Shown piece after piece: positions 7,456 to 14,885 of a stretch of 64,000 bases of DNA. Made by a program: the position numbers and the translations under genes. Below the pieces are notes generated by a model. That model had not been told where the DNA came from. It saw only the letters and a program-made list of their open reading frames with translations, and did no database searches. The first letter of the stretch is position 1. Each line of letters opens with the position of its first letter. Source of the DNA: Candidatus Woesearchaeota archaeon. Lineage in GTDB: Archaea > Nanobdellota > Nanobdellia > Woesearchaeales > JAAOYA01. The stretch covers positions 128,648-192,647 of the forward strand of contig JAAOYA010000008.1 in NCBI GenBank assembly GCA_018221105.1. The letters run 5' to 3'.

Positions 7456-8180
7456 AGCAGAAAGAAACAACAAAAACAACGACTATTGTAATTGCACTAT
7501 TGACAGTGATTGCACTAATGGCGATGACAGTACTGGCGGCAGATCCTGTAGGCCCTGAAGGGACCCAACAATCTACAAGCACAAGACCTGTAGAAGATTA
7601 CTACAACGCGACTGCAGAAGCCGGCAATGTCACAGAGATAAACTTTACCGCAATATCAGTAACAGCTAATTGGGCTGGTTTTTACGGTAATGTTTCAGGT
7701 ACCATAGTGCTTGCAAACAGTCTAAACGAGACATTGTATGATTGGAGTGCTGCAACACCAAGCGGTCAAATCTACGCGTCAAGAGACAATGCAGTTACAT
7801 GGACAAGTATTGGTTGTGCAAACCTTGCCCAGCTTACCACAGAGCAAACAAATCTTAACATGCCTGCAGGAGGTTCGGACAATATAACCAACACTTTTTC
7901 GAACGTGACAGACAACCACCCACAGTTCACTGCAGCAGGAGCAACAATTCCAGCAGGAGGTTGCTATGAAACAAACCTGCACAACAGCACTGAAGAAAAA
8001 CAAGCAAGTCTTTTCAACGAAGTACTATTGTATGAAGGATCAGACATAGTATACACTTCGCTTCTCGAAGACAGCGCAGCGGGTTTTGATACTCGAACGT
8101 ATGATTTTGAGATGATGGTTGGAGAAGACGGTAGAGCAGCAGCTGTAACTAACTATTATTTTTACGTCGAAATCCAATAA
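7452..8180 (+). CDS. Exported PxGP-module protein 4
   Basis: Subgroup A paralog of 242 residues, with signal peptide TIVIALLTVIALMAMTVLAA and mature start near DPVGPE. Module landmarks: WAGFYGNVSGTIVLANSLN, TLYDW, GQIYASRD, Cys in SIGCAN and GGCYET, FNEVLL, YTSLLED, and closing YDFEMMV...YYFYVEI. A 57-bp stretch (7671-7727) matches paralog 1 (3782-3838) at all but three bases, while the rest of the two genes has diverged. Coupled to the winged-helix regulator upstream and followed by a long T-run. Confidence 0.8.
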   Translation: MKQKETTKTTTIVIALLTVIALMAMTVLAADPVGPEGTQQSTSTRPVEDYYNATAEAGNVTEINFTAISVTANWAGFYGNVSGTIVLANSLNETLYDWSAATPSGQIYASRDNAVTWTSIGCANLAQLTTEQTNLNMPAGGSDNITNTFSNVTDNHPQFTAAGATIPAGGCYETNLHNSTEEKQASLFNEVLLYEGSDIVYTSLLEDSAAGFDTRTYDFEMMVGEDGRAAAVTNYYFYVEIQ

Positions 8181-8188
8181 GCCGGGAC

Positions 8189-8204
8189 TTTTTTAATTTT
8201 TTTT
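8189..8204 (+). terminator. T-run terminator after exported protein 4
   Basis: Six T, two A, then eight T, beginning eight bases after the stop codon. It fits an archaeal T-run terminator separating this gene from paralog 5. Confidence 0.5.
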
Positions 8205-8209
8205 CCGGT

Positions 8210-8231
8210 TTATCTTACCGGCGTAAGATAA
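8210..8231. promoter_or_regulatory. Perfect 9-bp palindrome upstream of exported protein 5
   Basis: TTATCTTAC and GTAAGATAA are exact reverse complements around the loop CGGC. It lies after the T-run and 67 bp before the next gene, so an operator is more likely than a terminator. No convincing TATA box is seen between it and the gene at 8299. Confidence 0.45.
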
Positions 8232-8298
8232 TAGTGAAACAGTGAATTGTAAGCAATAGTACACATTTGAGGAAAACACGAAAGAATAGTGATAAAAA

Positions 8299-9033
8299 AT
8301 GAGACAACGAAAACAAAACAACGTAGTAAAACACTTGTTAGTAGTGTTAATAGTGGCTTTTTTAGCCTTGACAGTTAATGGATTGCCTTCAGGGCCAACG
8401 CTAACACATGTTGAAAACAGTACTAGTCCAAATTCTGGTACTGGAACCGAACGCTTGGCAGACCCAGGAGGTTACATTACAACACTATTGTTAAACACTT
8501 CACAACAAGTACAGAATTGGAAAGCGTACGTTGGAAACGTGACTGGAAAACTAACACTTGATGATAGCGATAACTGGACAATTTATGATTGGACAGGCAT
8601 TACTATTGTTGGAGAAGTCTACATAAGTCGCAACCAAACAGTACAGTGGACTACAGTAAATTGCACAAACACTACAGAAAAAGAAACAGAAGACACATTT
8701 ATTGGCAACAACGCGGCAAATGATGATAGTATCAACAAAACATTTTCAGCAACTACACACGCATCACTTACCGTAGCAGGAAGGCCAATACAAAACAGCA
8801 GTTGCTACTCAATAGCAACATACCTCATCGACAACGCGCAAACAATTAGTGAAGCATCACTATACCAAGAAATATTATTAAGCGATAATCTTGGAAATTT
8901 AGTGTACACAACACTACTTAACGACGACACCACTGGTTATAACAACGAATCGTACGACTTTCAAGCAATGGTTGCTGACTCACAAGCAGCAACAGCGATA
9001 ACGTACTATTTTTATGTTGAGTTAGGAAGTTAA
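8299..9033 (+). CDS. Exported PxGP-module protein 5
   Basis: Subgroup B paralog of 244 residues, closest to paralog 2. Signal peptide LLVVLIVAFLALTVNG, mature start near LPSGPT. Module landmarks: WKAYVGNVTGKLTLDD, TIYDW, GEVYISRN, Cys in TVNCTN and NSSCYS, YQEILLSDNLGN, and YDFQAMV...YYFYVEL. It ends 14 bp from the convergent signal peptidase-like gene. Role as for the other paralogs: probably a secreted or surface structural subunit, inferred from the module's presence in the giant surface proteins. Confidence 0.8.
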   Translation: MRQRKQNNVVKHLLVVLIVAFLALTVNGLPSGPTLTHVENSTSPNSGTGTERLADPGGYITTLLLNTSQQVQNWKAYVGNVTGKLTLDDSDNWTIYDWTGITIVGEVYISRNQTVQWTTVNCTNTTEKETEDTFIGNNAANDDSINKTFSATTHASLTVAGRPIQNSSCYSIATYLIDNAQTISEASLYQEILLSDNLGNLVYTTLLNDDTTGYNNESYDFQAMVADSQAATAITYYFYVELGS

Positions 9034-9047
9034 GGTACTGGTCGGTT

Positions 9048-9620
9048 TTAATATATTATGCCGATTAGTACCCGCCTAACACTTTCAAATCGCACTTTTT
9101 TTGGATCTGGCTGAGGGTTATTATCACCTTTGGTTATCGCATACCAACCATTCTCGTCTTGGCCGATTTTTATAACCCTGTGAATTATTATACTGTTCTT
9201 GTACTCGTAAGAAATAATGTCTCCTAATTGAATGTCAGACTCATTTTTTGGCACTATTTGCAGTGCGTTTGCTCCAATATCAATTACTGGATCCATTGAA
9301 TTAGTGTTTGAAAATGTTGACCATTGAGCGTTTGGCACGTCAATTATTATTTTGTCGTTTAAAACATGTATTTGGCCTTCGTTTACTCTATCGTGCGGAC
9401 TGATTTTTTCTTTTGCTGCTAATATTCCATCAAACAATATGCTTTTGCTTTGTTCTTGCAGGTTTTCCGCGTTCTCTATTGCTAGATAATCGGTAGTTAA
9501 TTGATCTTGATTTATGCTGTTTTGATGGTATAGTTCTTGACCTAATGCGCCAATTAATAGTCCTGTAACTAAAAAAAAGATTGCTAGTGCTAACTTTTCT
9601 ATTAAATTACCCCCAAACAT
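9048..9620 (-). CDS. Signal peptidase I-like protein (Sec11/S26 type)
   Basis: A 190-residue membrane protein with one N-terminal membrane segment (KLALAIFFLVTGLLIGALG). Its S26 core includes NSMDPVIDIGA with the putative catalytic Ser, LGDIISYEY, IIIHRVIKIG with a His in place of the bacterial Lys (as in archaeal and ER enzymes), and KGDNNPQPDP with acidic residues. The ~90-residue spacer between membrane segment and catalytic box is longer than usual. A TATA box (AGTATATAAAA, ~9641-9651) lies ~26 bp before the ATG, so it is leaderless. Lying convergent to five exported paralogs, it could process them; that is inference. A general signal peptidase elsewhere is equally possible. Confidence 0.75.
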   Translation of the reverse strand: MFGGNLIEKLALAIFFLVTGLLIGALGQELYHQNSINQDQLTTDYLAIENAENLQEQSKSILFDGILAAKEKISPHDRVNEGQIHVLNDKIIIDVPNAQWSTFSNTNSMDPVIDIGANALQIVPKNESDIQLGDIISYEYKNSIIIHRVIKIGQDENGWYAITKGDNNPQPDPKKVRFESVRRVLIGIIY

Positions 9621-9661
9621 ACGATTGGTAATGCTGTTTTAGTATATAAAACTATCTATAA

Positions 9662-9683
9662 TTAACTACTAATCAGTGGTTAA
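9662..9683. promoter_or_regulatory. Inverted repeat between divergent promoters
   Basis: TTAACTAC (9662-9669) and GTGGTTAA (9676-9683) form an inverted repeat with one mismatch and a 6-base spacer; a third half-site, GTAGTTAA, lies at 9708-9715. They sit just upstream of the signal peptidase TATA box (~9646) and the receiver-gene TATA box (~9722-9732). Confidence 0.4.
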
Positions 9684-9755
9684 TTATTACTTGATATTGG
9701 CGCAGTGGTAGTTAATACAGTAAAATATTTAAAGGACAATACCAAAACACAACAT

Positions 9756-10124
9756 ATGACAACAATACTAATAGTTGATGACGAACCACACATGGTAGAA
9801 CTAGAAAAAGGAATCCTGGAAACAAACAATTACACAGTACTGTCGGCAACGAGCGGCGAAGAAGCACTAAAAGTTCTAGAAAAACAAACGCCAGATCTTA
9901 CAATACTTGACATGATGATGCCAGGAATGAGCGGACGCGAACTAGCAGAAAAAATACGCGCAAACACAAAAACAAAAAATCTGAAAATAATATTTGTCAC
10001 AGTTGCACGTTTTTCAGAAATCGGCAAAGAACTATTAAATGATTTAAGCGTACTAGATTATATAACAAAACCATTTGATAATCAAGACTTCTTAAAAAGG
10101 GTTAAAAAAGCACTAGCAAAGTAA
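9756..10124 (+). CDS. Single-domain response regulator (CheY-like)
   Basis: A 122-residue stand-alone receiver domain. Visible hallmarks are the acidic pair VDDEPH near the start, the phosphoacceptor Asp in TILDMMMPGMSG (~52), a Thr at the switch position in IIFVTVA, and Lys in ITKPFD. No output domain follows. ATG 9756 is chosen because a TATA-like AAAATATTTAAAG lies ~27 bp upstream (leaderless) and it aligns with receiver N-termini; the longer reading from GTG 9705 adds a non-homologous tail. Partner kinases may be the Cache kinase at 18895 or the one at 55710; neither is adjacent. Confidence 0.85.
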   Translation: MTTILIVDDEPHMVELEKGILETNNYTVLSATSGEEALKVLEKQTPDLTILDMMMPGMSGRELAEKIRANTKTKNLKIIFVTVARFSEIGKELLNDLSVLDYITKPFDNQDFLKRVKKALAK

Positions 10125-10274
10125 CGCTCTTTCTTTAATCAACACCATTCTCATTCTATAATTAAACCAATCGTTATCTTAGCAACAATGTTAATTCTAT
10201 TATAAACCAGAAAATATCGAAAAAAGAAGAAAAAGACAAGAAAATAAAAAATATTATGCCGAAAGTAGAAGTTA

Positions 10275-10303
10275 TTTATCCGAAAATAAAAATAAAGGAT
10301 AAA
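10275..10303. promoter_or_regulatory. Inverted repeat TTTATCC-N15-GGATAAA, copy 1
   Basis: TTTATCC (10275-10281) and GGATAAA (10297-10303) are exact reverse complements 15 bases apart, 22 bp centre to centre, which is two helical turns. It lies just upstream of the methyltransferase-acetyltransferase gene. An identical repeat with the same spacing lies at 14812-14840, so a common DNA-binding protein is likely. The surrounding 200-bp gap (10125-10324) holds no gene. Confidence 0.55.
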
Positions 10304-10324
10304 ACTTTAAGATAAATTTAAATA

Positions 10325-11605
10325 ATGTCAATTCATAAAACAAATAGAAAAGAGGCGACATTAACATTGATTTTAAAAACACTCAGCGAAAATAGTCATA
10401 CAAATTTTAAAGAACAAATACTAGAAGCTTACGAAAGAATTCTTTTTCCGACAAAAATATACCAAAACTCAATTGATGACATACTATCAAAACTACCGCC
10501 ATCTTGCGATTCACTACTAGAAATTGGTTGTGGCACAGGATCACTATTAACAAAAGCAAGCAAAAAAAAAATCAATAATTTATACGGTATTGACGAAAAT
10601 CCACTAGTAATAAAACTAGCACGACAAAAAAATCCTACAAAAACAAACATTATTTGTGGCGACTTTCTTAAATATCAATTTCAACAAAAGTTTTCAACAA
10701 TAATAGCAAATAATTTGTTAAATGTTGTCCAAAGACCTCTGGATGTCCTAGAAAAAGCCTATAGTTTGTTGCAAGATGGCGGTCGTCTGCTGGTGTCAAC
10801 TCCAAAAAAAGATTTTTCACTTGACGAATTAACCCATCAATTAACAATCGAATTGCAAACAAAAAACTTAAGTCAATCAGAAAAAGAAGATTTTGAACTG
10901 ATAAAAAGATTTAATGAAAATCTTTCAAAAACTATGAATGTCTACTCTAAAGAAGAGTTAGAGAAAATACTATTGCAATTTATAGGATTTGAAAACGTTT
11001 CAGTGACACCAACATACGGTGACCAAAACAACTTATTTATTGCACTAAAAGAAAGTTGCAATCCAAAAATAAACTATTTTTGGGATAATCAAAATGAACA
11101 TTTAGAAAATATTAAAGAGCTTAGAAACTATTGTTTGCGAAACTTGCTTAGTGATTCTGAAAATATTCACTCTGAATATGATGATTCAGCACATCACTTT
11201 ATAGCCATCAAAGACGGCACAAAAACATTAGCGGGTGTTGTAAGCTTTATCGATTACACAATGTCAAAACAATTACCTATAGAAGAAATAGTGCGCATAG
11301 CTGATTTCATAAAATATGACAAAGCACTTATTGGAACATTATACAGCTGGTACGTGCTACCAACACACCAGCATTTAAAAATAGGTTCTCAACTAACAAA
11401 AGAAGGATTCCTACACGCAAAAAGAAAAGGATTAAAACAGCTCTTTTTGACTGGCAATCCTGAAGTGAGCAGTTACCTGGTAAACATTGGGTGTGAACAA
11501 ATAGGCAATCAGCAGAAATACAAACACTTAAACGCTGACTTCGTGCCTTTCATGCTAGAACTTGATAAATTAAAAGTTGAGGTATTGCAAAGATACGCTG
11601 CTTGA
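10325..11605 (+). CDS. SAM methyltransferase fused to GNAT acetyltransferase
   Basis: A 426-residue two-domain enzyme. Residues ~40-170 are a class I methyltransferase: motif I LLEIGCGTGSLL (~58-69), acidic end of strand 2 in YGIDENPLV, motif II region CGDFLKYQF and the LLQDGGRLLVSTP segment. Residues ~260-426 resemble a GNAT acyltransferase: IAIKDGTKTLAGVVSFIDY, then SWYVLPTHQHLKIGSQL (acyl-CoA binding motif A, weakly conserved) and KGLKQLFLTG. The substrate is unknown. Its stop overlaps the start of the E1-like gene by 4 bp, which suggests a shared pathway modifying a small molecule or peptide. An inverted repeat shared with the sensory operon lies upstream. Confidence 0.75.
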   Translation: MSIHKTNRKEATLTLILKTLSENSHTNFKEQILEAYERILFPTKIYQNSIDDILSKLPPSCDSLLEIGCGTGSLLTKASKKKINNLYGIDENPLVIKLARQKNPTKTNIICGDFLKYQFQQKFSTIIANNLLNVVQRPLDVLEKAYSLLQDGGRLLVSTPKKDFSLDELTHQLTIELQTKNLSQSEKEDFELIKRFNENLSKTMNVYSKEELEKILLQFIGFENVSVTPTYGDQNNLFIALKESCNPKINYFWDNQNEHLENIKELRNYCLRNLLSDSENIHSEYDDSAHHFIAIKDGTKTLAGVVSFIDYTMSKQLPIEEIVRIADFIKYDKALIGTLYSWYVLPTHQHLKIGSQLTKEGFLHAKRKGLKQLFLTGNPEVSSYLVNIGCEQIGNQQKYKHLNADFVPFMLELDKLKVEVLQRYAA

Positions 11606-12405
11606 AAATGATTCTTTCATATGAAGAAGCCTACTCTAGAAACTATCCACTTATAAATCTAGAGGAACAAGAAATCCTAAAAGAATCAACAGTAGCTATT
11701 ATGGGCCTTGGGGGTGTTGGCGGCATTCAAGCGGTCTCCCTCGCGAGAACAGGTATTGAAAACTTTAGAATCGCAGACCCTCAAAGTTTTCAGGCCAGTG
11801 ATCTTAACCGCCAGTACGGTGCAAAAAAAAGTACTTTAGAAAAAAATAAAGCTTTGGTTATGAAGAAATTGTTAGAAGATATTAACCCTTTTGCCAATGT
11901 AATCGCTTTTTGCGAGTCCGACTATTCGTTAGATGATTTGCTTGAAGAAGCTGATGTGGTGATTGATGCGATGGAATACTTTGGTTTTGACAAAAAAATG
12001 GAGCTATTTAGAAAAGCCAGAGAAAAAAACTTGTACACGCTCTCAGGCCCCATACCGCTCACAAGCGCGGCATTATTTATTTTTTCACCTAATGGTATGA
12101 CTGCCCAAGACTATTTTAGGGCGCCAAAAGACCTAAGCGGATGGCCTGATTATAAAATACCAATTGAAAGATTTTATCCACAAAAAATGTCTCCCGCGCT
12201 TGAAAAAAGATTTGAACAAGTCGTGCAAGGAAAAGCTTCCATTCCCACGCTTTCAACAACAGCAACAATTTCAAGCGGCCTGCTAGCATATAACACCATC
12301 AAAATACTCATTGGAAAAACTGATGACTTGATTGTCGTACCTGACATGACATTGATTGATTTAGAAAATCCTAACTTAAAAAGCGTTGTTCACAATCCTC
12401 CATAA
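11602..12405 (+). CDS. ThiF/HesA-type E1-like adenylating enzyme
   Basis: A 267-residue Rossmann-fold protein with the nucleotide motif IMGLGGVGGIQAV (~33-45), the conserved Arg in DLNRQYGA (~67-74) and the acidic VVIDAMEYF (~119-127). These are E1-superfamily features for ATP-dependent adenylation of a C-terminal carboxylate. It departs from MoeB/ThiF: no CxxC zinc pairs are seen, and a long segment (GPIPLTSAALFIFSP onward) replaces the usual second half. It resembles ThiF-like enzymes found in bacterial biosynthetic clusters more than sulfur-carrier E1s. No ubiquitin-like partner lies nearby. Translational coupling to the methyltransferase-GNAT gene suggests the substrate is first adenylated, then methylated or acylated; this is inference. 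Confidence 0.75.
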   Translation: MKMILSYEEAYSRNYPLINLEEQEILKESTVAIMGLGGVGGIQAVSLARTGIENFRIADPQSFQASDLNRQYGAKKSTLEKNKALVMKKLLEDINPFANVIAFCESDYSLDDLLEEADVVIDAMEYFGFDKKMELFRKAREKNLYTLSGPIPLTSAALFIFSPNGMTAQDYFRAPKDLSGWPDYKIPIERFYPQKMSPALEKRFEQVVQGKASIPTLSTTATISSGLLAYNTIKILIGKTDDLIVVPDMTLIDLENPNLKSVVHNPP

Positions 12406-12410
12406 AACTA

Positions 12411-13058
12411 TTATTTTTTTGTAAACCACTTGCTAAGCTCAATCTCTGTTGGCCGAAGCGATACATTAGGAAGTTGCGCTTTTATAAAATCATCATCAGT
12501 AGAAAACTTTTCTCTTTCTTTTATTTCAATAACACATTTATTCTTGCCCATTACCACGCAAGTCCTTTCGACTGCTACCATATCAGCATTGAATAATTCT
12601 CTGGCCACACCGCCCAAAAGTCCTCGCAAGTACATGTCAACAGGCATTTTTTGAATGCCAAATATTTGACGGTAATTCAAAGCAAAAGGGCTTGTAGGAT
12701 TTTCTATAATCATAACTTTTCTTTTTTCATCAAGTCTAGTAAGTATTAATTGGCCAAGCCCTAATAATGGTCCTTGGTTAATTAAAGGATCAATTATTTT
12801 TTTAGAGTCTATTTTATAACCAAACTTCTTTGAGAGTAATCTAACAGACTGTATTCCCTGATTTTCTCCGACAAAATAAAGAATGCTATCAGAATCTTTT
12901 TTACCAATTTTTTCTTCAAATAATTTAATTAAAAAACCCCAAGTGACTAATGGCAAAAAAATACCGCTAATGCCCATAAGTTTAATTTCTCCACTGTCCA
13001 AAAATTGTAATTGTTTGAGTCCTACAACCCTTTGTATCATACTCGTGTGTTTGTCCAT
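12411..13058 (-). CDS. V4R-domain protein
   Basis: A 215-residue protein whose C-terminal ~120 residues have the V4R pattern: IENPTSPFALNYR, then PVDMYLRGLLGGVARELF, then VERTCVVMGKNKCVIEI with the paired Cys. V4R domains bind small ligands in bacterial regulators and archaeal signalling proteins. The N-terminal ~90 residues (VTWGFLIKLFEEKIGKKDSDSILYFVG) are the usual helical lead-in. ATG 13058 is preferred over TTG 13061. It is convergent with the E1-like gene, 5 bp away, and stands among sensory genes. No DNA-binding domain is present, so it probably senses a ligand and acts through a partner. Confidence 0.75.
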   Translation of the reverse strand: MDKHTSMIQRVVGLKQLQFLDSGEIKLMGISGIFLPLVTWGFLIKLFEEKIGKKDSDSILYFVGENQGIQSVRLLSKKFGYKIDSKKIIDPLINQGPLLGLGQLILTRLDEKRKVMIIENPTSPFALNYRQIFGIQKMPVDMYLRGLLGGVARELFNADMVAVERTCVVMGKNKCVIEIKEREKFSTDDDFIKAQLPNVSLRPTEIELSKWFTKK

Positions 13059-13134
13059 CAAAAAAACCCTTTATAAAAACAATAAGAAAATTAGATGTGT
13101 TATATTTAAACCTTGCTTATACTAGTAAAAAAAA

Positions 13135-13833
13135 CTATTTTAGTGTATGAACTGTCAAACCAGTTTTAGAAATTTCTAGAGGGTGAATATCTTCATCGTT
13201 TTTTACTTTTCTCATTTTCCTGATTATAAGACTTCTAGAGTAATCCCTGCCAAGCGATTCGTAAAGTATGTGTATTATTCCATCAGCAATGAACTCTGAA
13301 ACTTCATCAGTTGACAAGTGCTTCTCACTTGTAGTCTGGCCTATAAGCAAAGTTGTAGTATCTGCAAAATCTCGCAAGTCTTCTAAAAACTGGTGCAAAA
13401 ATCTTTTGATTGCGAAATCAGTAATTTCTGTTACCTTATTATGAATTGTTGGAATCGATAAGGCTAAAGTCGATATTGAATCAATCACTAAACGCTTAAT
13501 TTTTTCTTTTTTTACAAAATTAACAATTTCTTTTAATGTAGCATTAGTTATTGTTTTTGAAGAAATGTGTTGTATGTGCAAAATGTTTTTTTTCTCAAGC
13601 TTTTCAAGGTCCCAACCAAACTGCATAGCTTGTTCGGCAATATTAGATTTTGGCTCTTCAAAAGTTATGAAAAGACCTTTTTCATCATTAAGAGCTCCCC
13701 TATATAAGTATTCCAGCCCAAAAATTGTTTTTCCAGTACCTGGAGTTCCGCTAACCAATACAATCGAACCTGTTGGAATCCCACCATTTAATAAATCATC
13801 AAAACCTTTAATTCCTGTTTTTGTTTTATTCAT
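13135..13833 (-). CDS. KaiC/RAD55-family ATPase
   Basis: A 232-residue single-domain KaiC-like ATPase. It starts with the typical KTGIKGFDDLLNGGIPTGS, then Walker A GTPGTGKT (~30-37), the Glu pair FITFEEP (~56-62) and Walker B RLVIDSIS (~118-125), ending in a strand-rich part (RSLIIRKMRKVKN). These proteins are widespread archaeal signalling ATPases; partners are usually adjacent genes. Its start overlaps the stop of the 98-aa gene at 13826 by 8 bp, so they are coupled. Its role is unknown beyond ATP-dependent signalling. Confidence 0.9.
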   Translation of the reverse strand: MNKTKTGIKGFDDLLNGGIPTGSIVLVSGTPGTGKTIFGLEYLYRGALNDEKGLFITFEEPKSNIAEQAMQFGWDLEKLEKKNILHIQHISSKTITNATLKEIVNFVKKEKIKRLVIDSISTLALSIPTIHNKVTEITDFAIKRFLHQFLEDLRDFADTTTLLIGQTTSEKHLSTDEVSEFIADGIIHILYESLGRDYSRSLIIRKMRKVKNDEDIHPLEISKTGLTVHTLK

Positions 13834-14122
13834 TTTTTACAGTATAAACGTACATTGTTTTATCTTTTGAATCTATTTTCTGAAATTTTGCCTTTGAAGT
13901 ATTTTTAAGCTTTGAGCGCATATTTTTAGGTATTAGAAAGTACATCGTCGCTTCATTTTTTCCTCTTTGGACTACATTGGTTTCTATTTGCTCAGCATTA
14001 TCAGACAGTAAGTATATGTTATCGACTAAACCTTTAAGTTGTAGTGCTTCTTCTTGGTCAACACATATCTCAAAAATTATTTTTCTGTCATCACGAACTT
14101 TTGAACTGATTATTGATCCCAT
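13826..14122 (-). CDS. Small protein coupled to KaiC ATPase
   Basis: A 98-residue cytoplasmic protein of no recognised family. It has a strand-helix-strand pattern (KIIFEICVDQEEALQLKGL, then NVVQRGKNEATMYFLIP) and a basic C-terminal half (RSKLKNTSKAKFQ). It overlaps the KaiC ATPase start by 8 bp and lies 82 bp downstream of the degenerate KaiC-like gene at 14205. Its size and position suggest an adaptor or regulator of the ATPase; the sequence alone does not prove this. Confidence 0.65.
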   Translation of the reverse strand: MGSIISSKVRDDRKIIFEICVDQEEALQLKGLVDNIYLLSDNAEQIETNVVQRGKNEATMYFLIPKNMRSKLKNTSKAKFQKIDSKDKTMYVYTVKNE

Positions 14123-14204
14123 TTTATTTCCTTCAATCCTTTTTTCAAAATCTATTTATAAGCTTTTGTGTAATTATAATATTTCTCGTGCATCCAAGTA
14201 CTTT

Positions 14205-14744
14205 CTAATTATAAAACAATTCTTCATCGGCAAGCATTCGCAAATCATTAACTAAACACCTGTTTTCTTCTTCTTTTATTCCTAAATCTTTTATTACAAT
14301 ATATATATTGACTGTATTTTCAAACTCATCTTTAGATAATAAATTGTGAGTGAATTTTAGAATATCCTGTTTTTTTTCATACATTAATAAAACTGATACG
14401 GTATCAAATAATAGCATAGAACATTTTTTTTCCTTGATAGCTTTTTTTATAGACTTTTCTAAAGCAATGACTGTTGGAGAGGATATTAAGGTAGCATTCT
14501 CTGTTGAAACCATGCTTTTTTGAATCTTTGTTACAGCATCAATAAAATAAAAATTTTTAGTTGATACTCCTTCACTTTTGAAATCCTCAATCACTTCCAT
14601 GTAAGGTCTTGCCAGACAAACATAACAAATTATGTGTTTTTGATTAAATTTTTGCACTATTTTGTTCAAATGCTTATAGTAATTTTTTTCAGAAGTCATA
14701 AGTAATGAAAATTTTTTAGTATTATTGATTTGTACCAATGCCAT
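14205..14744 (-). CDS. Degenerate KaiC/RecA-fold protein (MEDS/DUF835-like), copy 1
   Basis: A 179-residue protein with the strand order of a RecA-fold but no Walker A. The stretches FYFIDAVTK, ATLISSPTVIALE and MLLFDTVSVLLMYEKKQDIL correspond to the region around Walker B of KaiC-type ATPases. It is therefore probably an inactivated KaiC relative used for sensing or binding; the family name is a guess from pattern. A paralog lies at 22550-23071, so the sensory operon is bracketed by the two. It reads divergently from that operon, with the shared 227-bp gap containing the second TTTATCC-N15-GGATAAA repeat. A GAGGTTA site precedes its ATG. Confidence 0.6.
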   Translation of the reverse strand: MALVQINNTKKFSLLMTSEKNYYKHLNKIVQKFNQKHIICYVCLARPYMEVIEDFKSEGVSTKNFYFIDAVTKIQKSMVSTENATLISSPTVIALEKSIKKAIKEKKCSMLLFDTVSVLLMYEKKQDILKFTHNLLSKDEFENTVNIYIVIKDLGIKEEENRCLVNDLRMLADEELFYN

Positions 14745-14811
14745 AAATTAACCTCTAAAATATATCAGTGTAGTAGTAGACAAAAATCTAGTATTTATAG
14801 TTTTGCAATCA

Positions 14812-14840
14812 TTTATCCTAGAAAAAAAATAATGGATAAA
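14812..14840. promoter_or_regulatory. Inverted repeat TTTATCC-N15-GGATAAA, copy 2
   Basis: TTTATCC (14812-14818) and GGATAAA (14834-14840), same arms and same 15-base spacer as at 10275-10303. It lies in the divergent region between the degenerate KaiC-like gene and the sensory operon, 51 bp upstream of the plus-strand TATA box. Confidence 0.55.
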
Positions 14841-14885
14841 AAAAGATGTTTCTGTGCAATATATACTTAAGATAATTTTAAAGCA

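Noticed and set aside
9691-9720. GGCGCAGTGGTAG, resembling a tRNA D-arm
   Set aside because: No matching acceptor stem, anticodon arm or T-arm follows; the next bases are a TATA box and a coding start.
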